A stretch of 32,364 bases of DNA from Acinetobacter higginsii (lineage in GTDB: Bacteria > Pseudomonadota > Gammaproteobacteria > Pseudomonadales > Moraxellaceae): the NCBI RefSeq assembly GCF_000369525.1, contig NZ_KB850072.1, positions 2,070,187 through 2,102,550 of the forward strand, in the 5' to 3' direction. Positions within the stretch are counted from its first letter, which is position 1. Every line of letters starts with the position of its first letter. The position numbers and the translations under genes were made by a program. The notes under the pieces were generated by a model that had not been told where the DNA came from, made no database searches, and saw only the letters and a program-made list of their open reading frames with translations. Of the stretch, positions 7,171 through 16,052 are shown one piece after another.

Positions 7171-8682
7171 TTGCGACATAACCAAATGTTGAAACGACAT
7201 GATCGACCGAGTTTTAAGGTCCAGCGCTTTCCTAAAATGTTAAGCTTCAGTATAGGCTTAATCAGCTGTGCCCTATTTCCTACGGCCCTATTTGCACAAA
7301 CATTTAGTTATAGTGAAGCTGAACAATATGTTGTGGAAAATGCCTATTCAACACAAGCCCAGCAGGCCCTACAACAAGCCTCCCAACTTGAAATGGAAGC
7401 TGTCAAACACCTCGGTCTACCCCGTATTGATTTAAATGCTCGCGCCTATTCATTTCATAGCGAAACCAGTGTGCCCTTAGAGTCGAGTAAACGTCGACTC
7501 GAAAACTCACTCACTCGTGGATTTGACGACAAATTATCACAATGGGGTAATGTGCTTCCGCCAGAAGTGATTGATCAAGTCAGCCAAGGTTTTGATCAGA
7601 CGGTCAATGAAGGCTTAAATCAGGTACCCAATAATCTGGATGTTACGGTGAAAGACCATGATGTGCGCACTTCAATTTCAATGGTGATGCCACTCTATAC
7701 TGGCGGTAAAATTAACAGTGCCAAACAGATTGCCACCATTCAAGCACAACGCTCAAATATCAGCGAAAAACAACAACAAGATTCACAACGTTTTGAGATG
7801 ATTCAATCCTATTTTAATGTGCAATTACAACAACAGTTACTCAACGCTAGCCTGTTTAATTTAAATGCCATGCAAGAACACTATAACAATGCACTTAAAT
7901 TAGAGAAACAAGGTTTTATTAATAAAGGCCAGCGCATGCAGTTTGAAGTGGCGCGCAATAATGCAGAACGCACCTATCAAAATGCGCAGTCGAATCTGCA
8001 AGCGAGCCAGTTTAGCCTAAAAAATCTATTACAGACTAAAGAAAGCTTAAACCTCACCACCCCACTATTTGTAAATAATGCACAAAATCATTCTTTGGAT
8101 AAACTGCTGGCAAATTACGATCAAAACTCCAGTTTGATTAAAAAGCTGCAAATGGACACCCAGCTTGCCAATGAAAATATCAAAGTACAACAATCTGCGA
8201 AAAAACCAAGCCTGTTTGCCTTTGGTGAATATGGGTTGGACAATAAAGAGAATTGGATTGTCGGTGTGATGGCCAAATACAATCTATTCTCGGGCATTGA
8301 TAACAATAAAAATATCCGTGCTGCCGAACTGAAAAAATACGCTGCTGAGCTCATGACCGAACGCACCAAGCAAGAAGTCGAAAACGTGCTGTACAAATCT
8401 TATAGCGAATTAAACGCGTCTCAGACTAGCCATCAACTATTAACCCAAAACACCAAAGCTGCGCAAGAAAACTTACGTATCCAACAGCTTTCATTTAAAG
8501 AAGGTATGGGCACGGCGACTCAAGTGATTGATGCACAAAATGCCTTCAGTGCATTAAGAAGTGAGATGGCGATAAATTCATATAAATACATCTTATCTTT
8601 AGCCACTTTATTACAAAGCTATGGTTCGATTGATGAATTCAAGCTTTATGTTAATCAACCACGTACAGACTATATCCGTTAA
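7171..8682 (+). CDS. TolC-family outer-membrane channel protein
   Basis: This is the outer-membrane duct of a tripartite exporter. The 503-residue product has a signal peptide: a basic N-terminus, the hydrophobic LSFSIGLISCALFPTALFA, and likely cleavage before QTFSYSEAEQ. Two long Gln/Ala/Asn-rich coiled-coil halves follow, with the repeated TolC fold visible as MPLYTGGKINSAK in the first half and YNLFSGIDNNKN in the second. Later comes the FKEGMGTATQVIDAQ segment typical of the family. I use the TTG at 7171, which has CAGGA 10 bases upstream; the ATG at 7186 has no ribosome site. It is the first gene of a four-gene unit with the adaptor and two permeases. Substrate unknown. Confidence 0.88.
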   Translation: MRHNQMLKRHDRPSFKVQRFPKMLSFSIGLISCALFPTALFAQTFSYSEAEQYVVENAYSTQAQQALQQASQLEMEAVKHLGLPRIDLNARAYSFHSETSVPLESSKRRLENSLTRGFDDKLSQWGNVLPPEVIDQVSQGFDQTVNEGLNQVPNNLDVTVKDHDVRTSISMVMPLYTGGKINSAKQIATIQAQRSNISEKQQQDSQRFEMIQSYFNVQLQQQLLNASLFNLNAMQEHYNNALKLEKQGFINKGQRMQFEVARNNAERTYQNAQSNLQASQFSLKNLLQTKESLNLTTPLFVNNAQNHSLDKLLANYDQNSSLIKKLQMDTQLANENIKVQQSAKKPSLFAFGEYGLDNKENWIVGVMAKYNLFSGIDNNKNIRAAELKKYAAELMTERTKQEVENVLYKSYSELNASQTSHQLLTQNTKAAQENLRIQQLSFKEGMGTATQVIDAQNAFSALRSEMAINSYKYILSLATLLQSYGSIDEFKLYVNQPRTDYIR

Positions 8683-8694
8683 TTGGAGAATTTT

Positions 8695-9858
8695 ATGAGC
8701 CAAGATCAATCATCATCCAATTCAGAACGCGATACAGATGAAGTGGAAAATAAGACTGAGACTCAAGCTTCTGAACCATCTCAAGCACAAGTGACCTCTA
8801 TAGAAAAAGTAGAACAGCCGAGACCTGAGACCTCGAACTCAAATATACAACAACCACCCACCGAGCCAGCCAAAAAAGGCAAGGCAAAAATCATCGGCTT
8901 AATTATTTTAATTCTGCTGTTAGGTCTGATTGCATTTGGTTTATGGAAAGCCTACCAGCCACAAGCGATTGAATTGCAAGGTCGGGTTGAGTCGGAAACG
9001 GTACATATCAGCACCAAAGTCCCGAGTCGTATTGAAGAGTTTTATGTGTCTGAAGGTCAAGCTGTTAAAAAAGGTCAAGCACTGGTTCGTTTTGTCAGCC
9101 CAGAATTAGAAGCGAAAAAGGAACAGGCTCAAGCGGCATTACAAAGCGCGACTGCTTTCCATTCAACCGTGTATCGTGGTGCGCAGCAAGAAAATATCGA
9201 GACGCTCTATGCCAACTGGCAAGCAATGAAAACCCAAGCAGAGTTAGCAGCAACAACTTACAAGCGTGGTGAAACCTTATTTCAACAAGGTGTAATTTCC
9301 CGTCAACGCCGTGACGAAATGCTTGCAGCACAAACCTCTGCACGTGAAACAGCCGAGGCAGCCTATCAACAATATGCACGTGCCAAACGTGGTAGTACTG
9401 AACAGCAAAAATCAACTGCCGATGCGCAAGTTGCGATGGCGCAAGCGGCAGTAAAAGAAGCCAATGCCTTAACTGAAGAAACTAAACTGTATTCACCAAC
9501 AGATGGAACCGTATCTAAGACCTATGGTAAACCAACAGAATTAGTCGCAACTGCGGTTCCTGTGGTCAGTATTATCGAAGATCATGATTTGTGGGTTAGC
9601 TTAAATGTCCGCGAAGACATGTATAGCTCTGTTTATAAAATGAAAACGATTGAAGGCTTTATACCCGCCCTCAACAAAAAAGCCACGTTTAAAGTCAAAA
9701 ATATCGATGCAGAAGGTGACTTTGCGACCATCAAAACCACACGCCAAACAGGCGGTTATGATATTCGCAGTTTTAAGTTTCATTTAGTCCCAGAGCAAAG
9801 TATTCCAGATTTAAAAGTCGGTATGAGTGTATTGTTTAAAATTGAAGAGGCAAAATAA
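8695..9858 (+). CDS. HlyD/EmrA-type membrane fusion protein (periplasmic adaptor)
   Basis: This adaptor links an inner-membrane transporter to the TolC channel. The 387-residue product has a 60-residue polar cytoplasmic N-terminus rich in Ser, Glu and Pro, then one membrane span near residues 65-84. A lipoyl-like half follows (GRVESETVHISTKVPSRIEEFYVSEGQAVKKGQALVRF region, residues 94-133), then an Ala/Gln-rich coiled-coil hairpin, the second lipoyl half (LYSPTDGTVSKTYG) and a beta-barrel domain. The ATG at 8695 has GGAG 7 bases before it, and the gap from the TolC gene is 12 bp. The long charged N-terminal tail is unusual for the family. Confidence 0.9.
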   Translation: MSQDQSSSNSERDTDEVENKTETQASEPSQAQVTSIEKVEQPRPETSNSNIQQPPTEPAKKGKAKIIGLIILILLLGLIAFGLWKAYQPQAIELQGRVESETVHISTKVPSRIEEFYVSEGQAVKKGQALVRFVSPELEAKKEQAQAALQSATAFHSTVYRGAQQENIETLYANWQAMKTQAELAATTYKRGETLFQQGVISRQRRDEMLAAQTSARETAEAAYQQYARAKRGSTEQQKSTADAQVAMAQAAVKEANALTEETKLYSPTDGTVSKTYGKPTELVATAVPVVSIIEDHDLWVSLNVREDMYSSVYKMKTIEGFIPALNKKATFKVKNIDAEGDFATIKTTRQTGGYDIRSFKFHLVPEQSIPDLKVGMSVLFKIEEAK

Positions 9859-9861
9859 GCG

Positions 9862-10992
9862 ATGTTTGCAGTGATGCTGCGGGAATTGCGCTATTTAAAA
9901 CGCCATAAAGTTGATTTGTTTATGGCGGTCATTGCCCCTTTGCTGGTGATTCTATTATTTGGCAGTATGTTTTCCGCGGGTAAAGCGGAACATTTACCCA
10001 TTGTGGTGATTGATCAAGATCAAAGTGAAATGAGTCGTAAAGTGATTCATGCACTTAGCATCAATCACACCTTGAAGGTTAAAACGATTACCGCTAGCCA
10101 AGATGAAGCCGAACGACTGATCAATAAAACCGAAGCTTGGGGATTCGTGATGATCCCTGAGGGGGCTGAGCAACGTCTGGTCAAAGCCCAAGATGCGCAG
10201 ATCAGTATCGCCTATAACCAGTCTTTTTTTAGTATCGGTAATACCATTTCTTCAGCCATGTTGATCAGCACCTTGAATGGGATGGCGGATTATATGGGGC
10301 AAAGCTATTTAGCCAATACTATTCCCTATTTAGACATGCCAACACCGCATATCAAGATCTCAACTCTATATAACCCAAGCATGAGTTATGAACTGTTTCT
10401 GGAACCTTTTATGGTGCCAGCAGTCTTACATTTATTACTATGCTGTTGCGTGGCTTTTGCTATCGGGCAGGAATTTAAACGCAAGACTGTCGGTGAATGG
10501 GTCCAATCAAAACAAATTATCTCTAGCCTACTTGGTAAAGTCCTGCTCTATGTCTTTATTTTTTGCGCTTGGACTTGGTGCTGGATGTTCTGGCTCGCAC
10601 ATATTCGTGGTTACTTTATCGCAGGTTCACTTATACTGATCCTTGTTGCACAGTTTTTGCTGTATTTTGCTTATGCCGTGATTAGCAGTACTGTGGTTTT
10701 GGCAACACAGAATTTACCTAAAACCTTTGGTTTTATCGCACTCTACGGTGGATCATCGCCAAGCTTTTCAGGGATTACCCTGCCCTTAAATAATGCACCC
10801 GCATTTACTCAATTTTGGTCGATGATTATTCCTTACACGCCTTATGCTAAATTGCAGACAGAGCAATGGATTATTGGCAGTGATATTTATGTTTCATTGG
10901 TTCCATTTGGTATATTACTGATCTTTGCAGGTTTATTCTTTGCGTTAAGCGTGCGTCTGTTAAAGAAAAATACTCAGGAGCTATGCTCATGA
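9862..10992 (+). CDS. ABC-2 type permease of the exporter operon (first copy)
   Basis: This 376-residue inner-membrane protein has the ABC-2 layout: one N-terminal span (residues about 18-37), a large periplasmic domain starting LPIVVIDQDQSEMSRKVIH, then five or so membrane spans in the C-terminal half. It resembles YhhJ/YbhR-type permeases that work with an HlyD adaptor. It starts 3 bp after the adaptor gene, and its stop overlaps the next start in ATGA. These permeases normally need a separate ATPase subunit, but none is encoded in the operon or elsewhere in the window. Confidence 0.85.
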   Translation: MFAVMLRELRYLKRHKVDLFMAVIAPLLVILLFGSMFSAGKAEHLPIVVIDQDQSEMSRKVIHALSINHTLKVKTITASQDEAERLINKTEAWGFVMIPEGAEQRLVKAQDAQISIAYNQSFFSIGNTISSAMLISTLNGMADYMGQSYLANTIPYLDMPTPHIKISTLYNPSMSYELFLEPFMVPAVLHLLLCCCVAFAIGQEFKRKTVGEWVQSKQIISSLLGKVLLYVFIFCAWTWCWMFWLAHIRGYFIAGSLILILVAQFLLYFAYAVISSTVVLATQNLPKTFGFIALYGGSSPSFSGITLPLNNAPAFTQFWSMIIPYTPYAKLQTEQWIIGSDIYVSLVPFGILLIFAGLFFALSVRLLKKNTQELCS

Positions 10993-12077
10993 AGTCATTT
11001 TTCAGTTATTACTTACAGACCTTTAAAAATATTTTTGCCAATAGCTCGGTGTTTACCACGCTCATTGCCGCAATCCTGCTCTATAGTTTTTTCTATCCAA
11101 CTGCCTATAAAGCACAAACCGCTGAAGATATTCCAATTGTGATTGTGGATGAAGAACAGAGCATTTTGACCTCAAAAATCATTAGCCAAGCGTCTAATAG
11201 TCCTCACATCAAAATCATCACCGTGACAGATAACTTTCTTGAAGCACAGCGCATGGTGAAAAACCAGCAAGCTGAAGGTATTTTGTTATTACCAGAAAAC
11301 CTGACCAATAGCTTAAAACGTGGTGAAATGGGCGGCATTGGCCTGTACTTGAGCACGGCTTATTTCATTCGAACCAAAGAAGTCGGAGTCGGTTTAGCAG
11401 GTTCTATTGAATATACGTTAAAAGAGCACTTAGAAAAGTTCGGCAATGCCTCTGCTTTTGAGCCTGAACTTTCGATCCACCAAATTCCATTGTTTAACAC
11501 AATGTCTGGTTATGGCAGTTATATCTTCCCTGCTGTGGCTAGTTTAATTATTCATCAGACTATTCTGCTCGGTCTGGCGATGCTGATTGCCAGTTACCGT
11601 GAACAAGGCTGGGTGGCAAAACCCGTAGAGTTCTGGGCCACTTTTGCAGCGATCTTTACCACAGGTTGTTTAGGCTGCCTGTATTTATTTGGCTTTACTT
11701 TCTGGTTATATGAATATCCACATGGTGGTAATTTCTGGGGCATGCTACTTGCCGTGCCGATCTATGTCAGTTGCGTGATTGGATTAGGGATGTTGGTCGG
11801 TTCACTGGTCGATATGCCAGAACGCGTTGGTCATTTGATTGTAGTCACTTCAGTACCCTTGTTCTTGCTGACAGGTACCGCATGGCCACATGAAGCCATG
11901 CCACATTGGATGCAATACTTTGCATGGACACTACCTTCAACCCATGGGGTACAACTCTTTGTACAACTCAATCAGATGGGTGTGCCAACATCCATTGTTG
12001 TGCCAAAACTGATTTATCTTGCAACAGTCGCTGCAATATTATTGGCGATTTCTTATTATCGTCTGGTTAAAAAATAG
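10989..12077 (+). CDS. ABC-2 type permease of the exporter operon (second copy)
   Basis: This 362-residue protein is a paralogue of the preceding one, with the same plan and a matching periplasmic segment, IPIVIVDEEQSILTSKIIS. C-terminal spans surround VSCVIGLGMLVGSLVDMPERVGHL and a TGTAWPHEAMPHWMQ segment common in ABC-2 exporters. I start it at the ATG at 10989, because AGGAG lies 8 bases upstream; the ATG at 10983 is too near that site. The two permeases probably form a heterodimer. A terminator follows at 12139-12169, closing the operon. Confidence 0.85.
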   Translation: MKSFFSYYLQTFKNIFANSSVFTTLIAAILLYSFFYPTAYKAQTAEDIPIVIVDEEQSILTSKIISQASNSPHIKIITVTDNFLEAQRMVKNQQAEGILLLPENLTNSLKRGEMGGIGLYLSTAYFIRTKEVGVGLAGSIEYTLKEHLEKFGNASAFEPELSIHQIPLFNTMSGYGSYIFPAVASLIIHQTILLGLAMLIASYREQGWVAKPVEFWATFAAIFTTGCLGCLYLFGFTFWLYEYPHGGNFWGMLLAVPIYVSCVIGLGMLVGSLVDMPERVGHLIVVTSVPLFLLTGTAWPHEAMPHWMQYFAWTLPSTHGVQLFVQLNQMGVPTSIVVPKLIYLATVAAILLAISYYRLVKK

Positions 12078-12138
12078 TATTTTTCGCTTTAAGTTGATAT
12101 TAAGGATCTCTTGGCATATTGCTTCAATCGTAGACATT

Positions 12139-12169
12139 AAAAGGTAAGGCTAAATTGGGCTTACCTTTT
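12139..12169 (+). terminator. Intrinsic terminator of the exporter operon
   Basis: A perfect 10-bp stem (AAAAGGTAAG with CTTACCTTTT) encloses an 11-base loop and ends in a short T run, about 60 bp after the second permease stop. The stem is not GC-rich, so efficiency may be moderate. Confidence 0.65.
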
Positions 12170-12194
12170 AATCCATCTGAATTGAGGCATGGAT

Positions 12195-12989
12195 ATGGCT
12201 AAAGTATGCTATTGCGCTGATGACTTCGCAATGAATCCTGAGATTTCAGATGCGATTTTATTGCTCATCAAAACAGGTGCTTTACATGCAACTTCTTGCA
12301 TGACACAAGCGGAGCATTGGCCCATTGCAGCACAACAGCTCAAGCCAATCTCTAATAGTATTCATGTCGGTTTACACCTAAATTTCACCCATAAATTTAG
12401 CTCAGCAACCACAATATTCTCATTGCCAATATTAATGCTTAAAGCATGGAGTCGACAGCTAGACAGCAAACTCATTCAACAAAGTATTGAACAACAGTGG
12501 AATGCATTTGTTGAAGCAATGGGAAAGCAGCCTGATTTTATCGATGGACATCAACATATTCACCAATTCCCCATCATTCGGGATGTTTTGGTTAGTTTCC
12601 TTAAGCAACAAAATTTTCAAGGCTGGGTTAGGAACCTACAACACCCAATCACAGCCCCGCACTATTTGATCAAAACTCACTTACTGTCACGACTAGGCGC
12701 AGCTACGCTAGCCTCAATATGCCAGCAACAGAACATTCGGCAAAATCGATATTTTGCAGGGATCTATAATTTTGAATCTAGCAACTATGCCCTTTTAAAT
12801 CAACAGTGGTTGCAGCAGGCTCAAGATAATTTACTGATCATGTGCCACCCTGCCACGCAAACAATTGACCAGCAGGATCCCATTGCTCAAGCACGCGTTC
12901 GAGAATTCCAATACCTCAGCTCATCTCAATTTCGTGATGATTGTCAAATCTATCAAATTTCGCTGACCTCAATGGATACATTATTATGA
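12195..12989 (+). CDS. naxD: YdjC/ChbG/NaxD-type sugar N-deacetylase
   Basis: The 264-residue product belongs to the YdjC carbohydrate deacetylase family. Metal and catalytic motifs are present: CADDFAMN (Asp9, Asp10), HVGLHLN (His57, His61), DGHQHIHQFP (His119, His121, His123) and CHPA near residue 216. In Francisella and A. baumannii, NaxD removes the acetyl group from N-acetylgalactosamine carried on undecaprenyl phosphate, a step toward galactosamine on lipid A. The three downstream genes match that pathway, which is why I prefer NaxD over ChbG or HpnK. The ATG at 12195 has GAGG 7 bases upstream; the ATG at 12189 is too close to it. It overlaps the next gene in ATGA. The symbol is an inference from context. 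Confidence 0.8.
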   Translation: MAKVCYCADDFAMNPEISDAILLLIKTGALHATSCMTQAEHWPIAAQQLKPISNSIHVGLHLNFTHKFSSATTIFSLPILMLKAWSRQLDSKLIQQSIEQQWNAFVEAMGKQPDFIDGHQHIHQFPIIRDVLVSFLKQQNFQGWVRNLQHPITAPHYLIKTHLLSRLGAATLASICQQQNIRQNRYFAGIYNFESSNYALLNQQWLQQAQDNLLIMCHPATQTIDQQDPIAQARVREFQYLSSSQFRDDCQIYQISLTSMDTLL

Positions 12990-13966
12990 TAAACAGTCCA
13001 TTTCTTTCTTGCGTAGTCCCTGCCTACAACGAAGCAGAAAACCTTAAAAAGTTTATCCCAGCTTTGGCGCAGCAGTTAGAACAACAAAATTTACGCTATG
13101 AAATCATCATTATTGACGATGGGAGTAAAGATAATAGTATCGCGGTCTTACAGCAAATGCTCGATGACTATCCATTGCACATCCTTACTCTATCACGGAA
13201 TTTTGGCAAAGAAGCAGCCTTAAGTGCAGGTCTGGACTACGTTACAGGCGATGCGACCTTATTGATCGATGCCGATTTTCAGCATCCGCTAAATGCAATT
13301 CCGACTATGATTCAACTCTGGAAAGATGGCTATGACATGGTGTATGGCATTCGGGATCGAAGCACAGAATCATGGCTTAAAAAAATCTTTACCCAAGGCT
13401 ATTACCACATTTTGAATTTAAGTTCTTCGGTCGACATCCCTGAAAATGCGGGTGATTTTCGCCTATTAGATGCAAAAGTCGTTGAGGCAGTAAGAAAACT
13501 TCCTGAAAAGAATCGTTATATGAAAGGGCTATATGCATGGGTTGGTTTTAAGAATATTGGGATTCACTTTACTGAACAACAGCGTCAATTTGGCCAATCA
13601 AGTTTTAATTTTAAGGCCCTGTTTCAACTGGCAATGTCAGGATTGACAGGCTTTTCCGATTTACCACTACGCTTATGTATTTATCTCGGTGCACTGCTTG
13701 CACTCTTTGCAATGAGTTACGGTATCTGGATCATTATTGAAACGATGATTGAAGGTATCCGTATCCCTGGTTGGGCCACGTTAGCCGCTGGAATGACGCT
13801 CTTAGGTGGTATCCAACTGCTCTGTATTGGGATTTTAGGTGAATATATTGGGCGTATTTATGCGGAAGTTAAAAACCGACCAAAATATATTGTTGCTGCT
13901 GAGTATTCACATAACCACGCTAAACCATTGGTTCATGACAAGCAAAACAATGTAGTTTCTCTCTAA
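12986..13966 (+). CDS. GT2 polyprenyl-phosphate glycosyltransferase (ArnC/FlmF2-like)
   Basis: This membrane glycosyltransferase is expected to load a sugar onto undecaprenyl phosphate at the cytoplasmic face. The 326 residues start with the GT2 fold: CVVPAYNEAENL, IIIDDGSKDNS (residues 41-51) and LIDADFQHP, whose Asp95-Ala-Asp97 coordinates the metal and nucleotide sugar. Two C-terminal membrane spans (about 230-255 and 268-292) end in GEYIGRIYAEVKNRPKY, typical of the DPM1/ArnC/GtrB branch. I start it at the ATG at 12986, overlapping the deacetylase stop by 4 bases. With the adjacent deacetylase, the likely product is undecaprenyl-phosphate GalNAc, as for Francisella FlmF2. The sugar identity is inferred. 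Confidence 0.85.
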   Translation: MINSPFLSCVVPAYNEAENLKKFIPALAQQLEQQNLRYEIIIIDDGSKDNSIAVLQQMLDDYPLHILTLSRNFGKEAALSAGLDYVTGDATLLIDADFQHPLNAIPTMIQLWKDGYDMVYGIRDRSTESWLKKIFTQGYYHILNLSSSVDIPENAGDFRLLDAKVVEAVRKLPEKNRYMKGLYAWVGFKNIGIHFTEQQRQFGQSSFNFKALFQLAMSGLTGFSDLPLRLCIYLGALLALFAMSYGIWIIIETMIEGIRIPGWATLAAGMTLLGGIQLLCIGILGEYIGRIYAEVKNRPKYIVAAEYSHNHAKPLVHDKQNNVVSL

Positions 13967-14349
13967 TGCAAACTCATGTCCTACAGTTTTTTCGTTTTGG
14001 TATTGTTGGCTTAATTGCAGCACTTACACACTACTTTCTTGTGATATTGCTGATTCAACCTCAATACCAAGTCTCACTAAAATATGCAAACCTCCTCGCC
14101 TTTCTCATGGCTTTCTGGGTCAGTTACTTTGGTCATCGTATTTTTACTTTTCAAGCCACACATCTGCAGCACAGAGAAACACTGAAGAAGTTTATCGTCG
14201 TGGCTGGGCTGGGGTTCATGTTGAATGAATCTGTTTTATTAGTCAGTCACCATTACCTTGATATCCCGATTTCCATGCTGGTTATTTTTAGTATTGGCAT
14301 TACCTCAATTTTTACTTTTTTACTCAACCGTTATTTTGCATTTCAATAA
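13966..14349 (+). CDS. GtrA-family small membrane protein (candidate lipid-linked sugar flippase)
   Basis: The product is 127 residues with four predicted membrane spans, the usual GtrA size and form. It opens with FFRFGIVGLIAALTHYFLV and closes with FTFLLNRYFAFQ, both typical of the family. GtrA proteins are thought to move undecaprenyl-phosphate-linked sugars across the inner membrane. It starts on the last base of the glycosyltransferase stop (TAATG) and is followed after 14 bp by an ArnT-like transferase. The gene order suggests it flips the deacetylated lipid-linked sugar toward the periplasm. Function by family and context only. Confidence 0.85.
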   Translation: MQTHVLQFFRFGIVGLIAALTHYFLVILLIQPQYQVSLKYANLLAFLMAFWVSYFGHRIFTFQATHLQHRETLKKFIVVAGLGFMLNESVLLVSHHYLDIPISMLVIFSIGITSIFTFLLNRYFAFQ

Positions 14350-14363
14350 TAGGGATTCGATAT

Positions 14364-16007
14364 ATGCAACAATGGCTGCGATCGTCTAAATTTTTACTTG
14401 TCTTTTTACCCGTTTGGTTATTGATTAGCTCATGGATTCGTCCACTTTCTGTGCCTGATGAAGGACGATATGGGGATATTAGTCGTGCGATGTTTGAATC
14501 AGGAGACTGGCTGATTCCACGGATCAATGGCTTACCTTTTATGCACAAGCCACCTTTATTGCATTGGCTCTCTAAAGCATTTATGGAGGTATTTGGCCTT
14601 CACGCTTGGGTACTACGGCTTATTCCTACCTTAGCAGGCTGTATGATGCTGATCAGTCTTTTTGTTTTTTTAAAAAAGTACGTTTCAGAACAAATAGCGC
14701 AACTGACCATCATTATTCTGGCAACCAGCTTATTGTTCTATGGCAGTAGTGAATATATCAACCATGATCTATTAGTCGCTTCATGGATGACCGTTTGTAT
14801 TCTGAGCTTTGTTGACTTTAGCCTTTCAGGCAAAAAAACCGTTCTATTTTTAGGCTATTTCGCAGCGGCAGCAGGCTTTCTCAGCAAAGGACTCATCGGT
14901 GTCTTGATCCCAGGACTGGTACTATTGCCTTGGCTACTCTACACGCGACAATGGAAAAAAATTCCAACCCTGCTCAACCCTTTCGGGATTCTCTTTTTCC
15001 TCGCCTTAACAGCCCCTTGGGTTTATCTGGTTCAATTAAAATATCCACAGTTTTTGCATTATTTTTTCATTGATCAACAATTTAGTCGTTTTAGTTCGAA
15101 TGAATTTAATAATAAACAACCTTGGTTTTTTTATTATCTCATTCTGTTTGTGAGCTTTTTACCGTGGTTCTTTGTGAGTCGTTTTAGATTCTCAAAACGT
15201 ATTTTTCAAGCATCACTTTCTTCTTCTTTGCTCGCCCTCTGCCTTTGGTGGTTTATATCGGTGAGTATTTTCTTTTCCATTCCACCTTCAAAACTAGCTG
15301 GTTATATCCTCCCTGCTGTACCACCTTTAACCATTTTACTAGCTGTCACAGTACGCCCTATTCTAGATAATTTTGCTAAGAGCAAACTTCAAATCTGGGG
15401 TCCTGCTACCTTTATCTTTATTTTAGGGCTTGGGATCATTTTAGCGCCACATTTCATAAAGAATAATCATGCTTTTTATACAAGTCACGCTATTCAAATT
15501 TACATGATTGGCACGATTTTGTGCATTGTTCCTTTTAGCTTAATGCTGTTATTTAAACTGAAGAAAATAGATTATTTAAGCGCAATTTTCTTAAGCTTAA
15601 TTCTATTTTGTACCTCTATTTCAGCTGCAGTCCGCGTTCTCGATACCAAGAACAATGCTGACCAAGTCGATTTTGCAAAATCGATGAATCCCAAATCAGA
15701 TGTGGTCTTTTATTACAATTACTTCTATGACCTGCCTTTTTTATTGGACTTTAAAAAACCAGTTTATATTGTCAATGATTGGGATAGTGTGAAAACAGAT
15801 AACTCATCTTTAGAACTTAAAGATGGCTTACTATTTGAACCTGAGCGTAAACAATATTTATGGAATAAGCAGCAGCTCCAAGACATGTTAAAACAGAACC
15901 AGCCCGTAGTTGTTGTGAGTAACCCTGGAGGTTACAAACCAGATCATCCAAACTTCAAAGTTCTACATTACCGCAACTATGATGTATTTCTAATCAATCA
16001 AAATTAA
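14364..16007 (+). CDS. ArnT/FlmK-like lipid A glycosyltransferase (GT83 type)
   Basis: This 547-residue polytopic protein matches ArnT (about 550 residues), which transfers an amino sugar from undecaprenyl phosphate to a lipid A phosphate at the periplasmic face. The first periplasmic loop carries the catalytic acidic pair in VPDEGRYGDISRAM (Asp32, Glu33), followed by GLPFMHKPPLLHWL, which matches the ArnT/PMT pattern. About 12 membrane spans and a C-terminal periplasmic domain follow. An AGGGA site lies upstream of the ATG. As the last gene of the operon it would act as the Francisella FlmK counterpart, adding galactosamine rather than aminoarabinose. No L-Ara4N synthesis genes are present. 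It ends at a terminator shared with gyrA. Confidence 0.85.
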   Translation: MQQWLRSSKFLLVFLPVWLLISSWIRPLSVPDEGRYGDISRAMFESGDWLIPRINGLPFMHKPPLLHWLSKAFMEVFGLHAWVLRLIPTLAGCMMLISLFVFLKKYVSEQIAQLTIIILATSLLFYGSSEYINHDLLVASWMTVCILSFVDFSLSGKKTVLFLGYFAAAAGFLSKGLIGVLIPGLVLLPWLLYTRQWKKIPTLLNPFGILFFLALTAPWVYLVQLKYPQFLHYFFIDQQFSRFSSNEFNNKQPWFFYYLILFVSFLPWFFVSRFRFSKRIFQASLSSSLLALCLWWFISVSIFFSIPPSKLAGYILPAVPPLTILLAVTVRPILDNFAKSKLQIWGPATFIFILGLGIILAPHFIKNNHAFYTSHAIQIYMIGTILCIVPFSLMLLFKLKKIDYLSAIFLSLILFCTSISAAVRVLDTKNNADQVDFAKSMNPKSDVVFYYNYFYDLPFLLDFKKPVYIVNDWDSVKTDNSSLELKDGLLFEPERKQYLWNKQQLQDMLKQNQPVVVVSNPGGYKPDHPNFKVLHYRNYDVFLINQN

Positions 16008-16008
16008 T

Positions 16009-16039
16009 AAAAAAAGGAAGCTGATAAGCTTCCTTTTTT
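16009..16039. terminator. Bidirectional intrinsic terminator between the ArnT-like gene and gyrA
   Basis: A 7-bp GGAAGCT/AGCTTCC stem, extended by A6/T6 arms, encloses the loop GATA. It sits between two convergent genes and has U-runs in both directions. Confidence 0.9.
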
Positions 16040-16052
16040 ATGATCAGAATAT

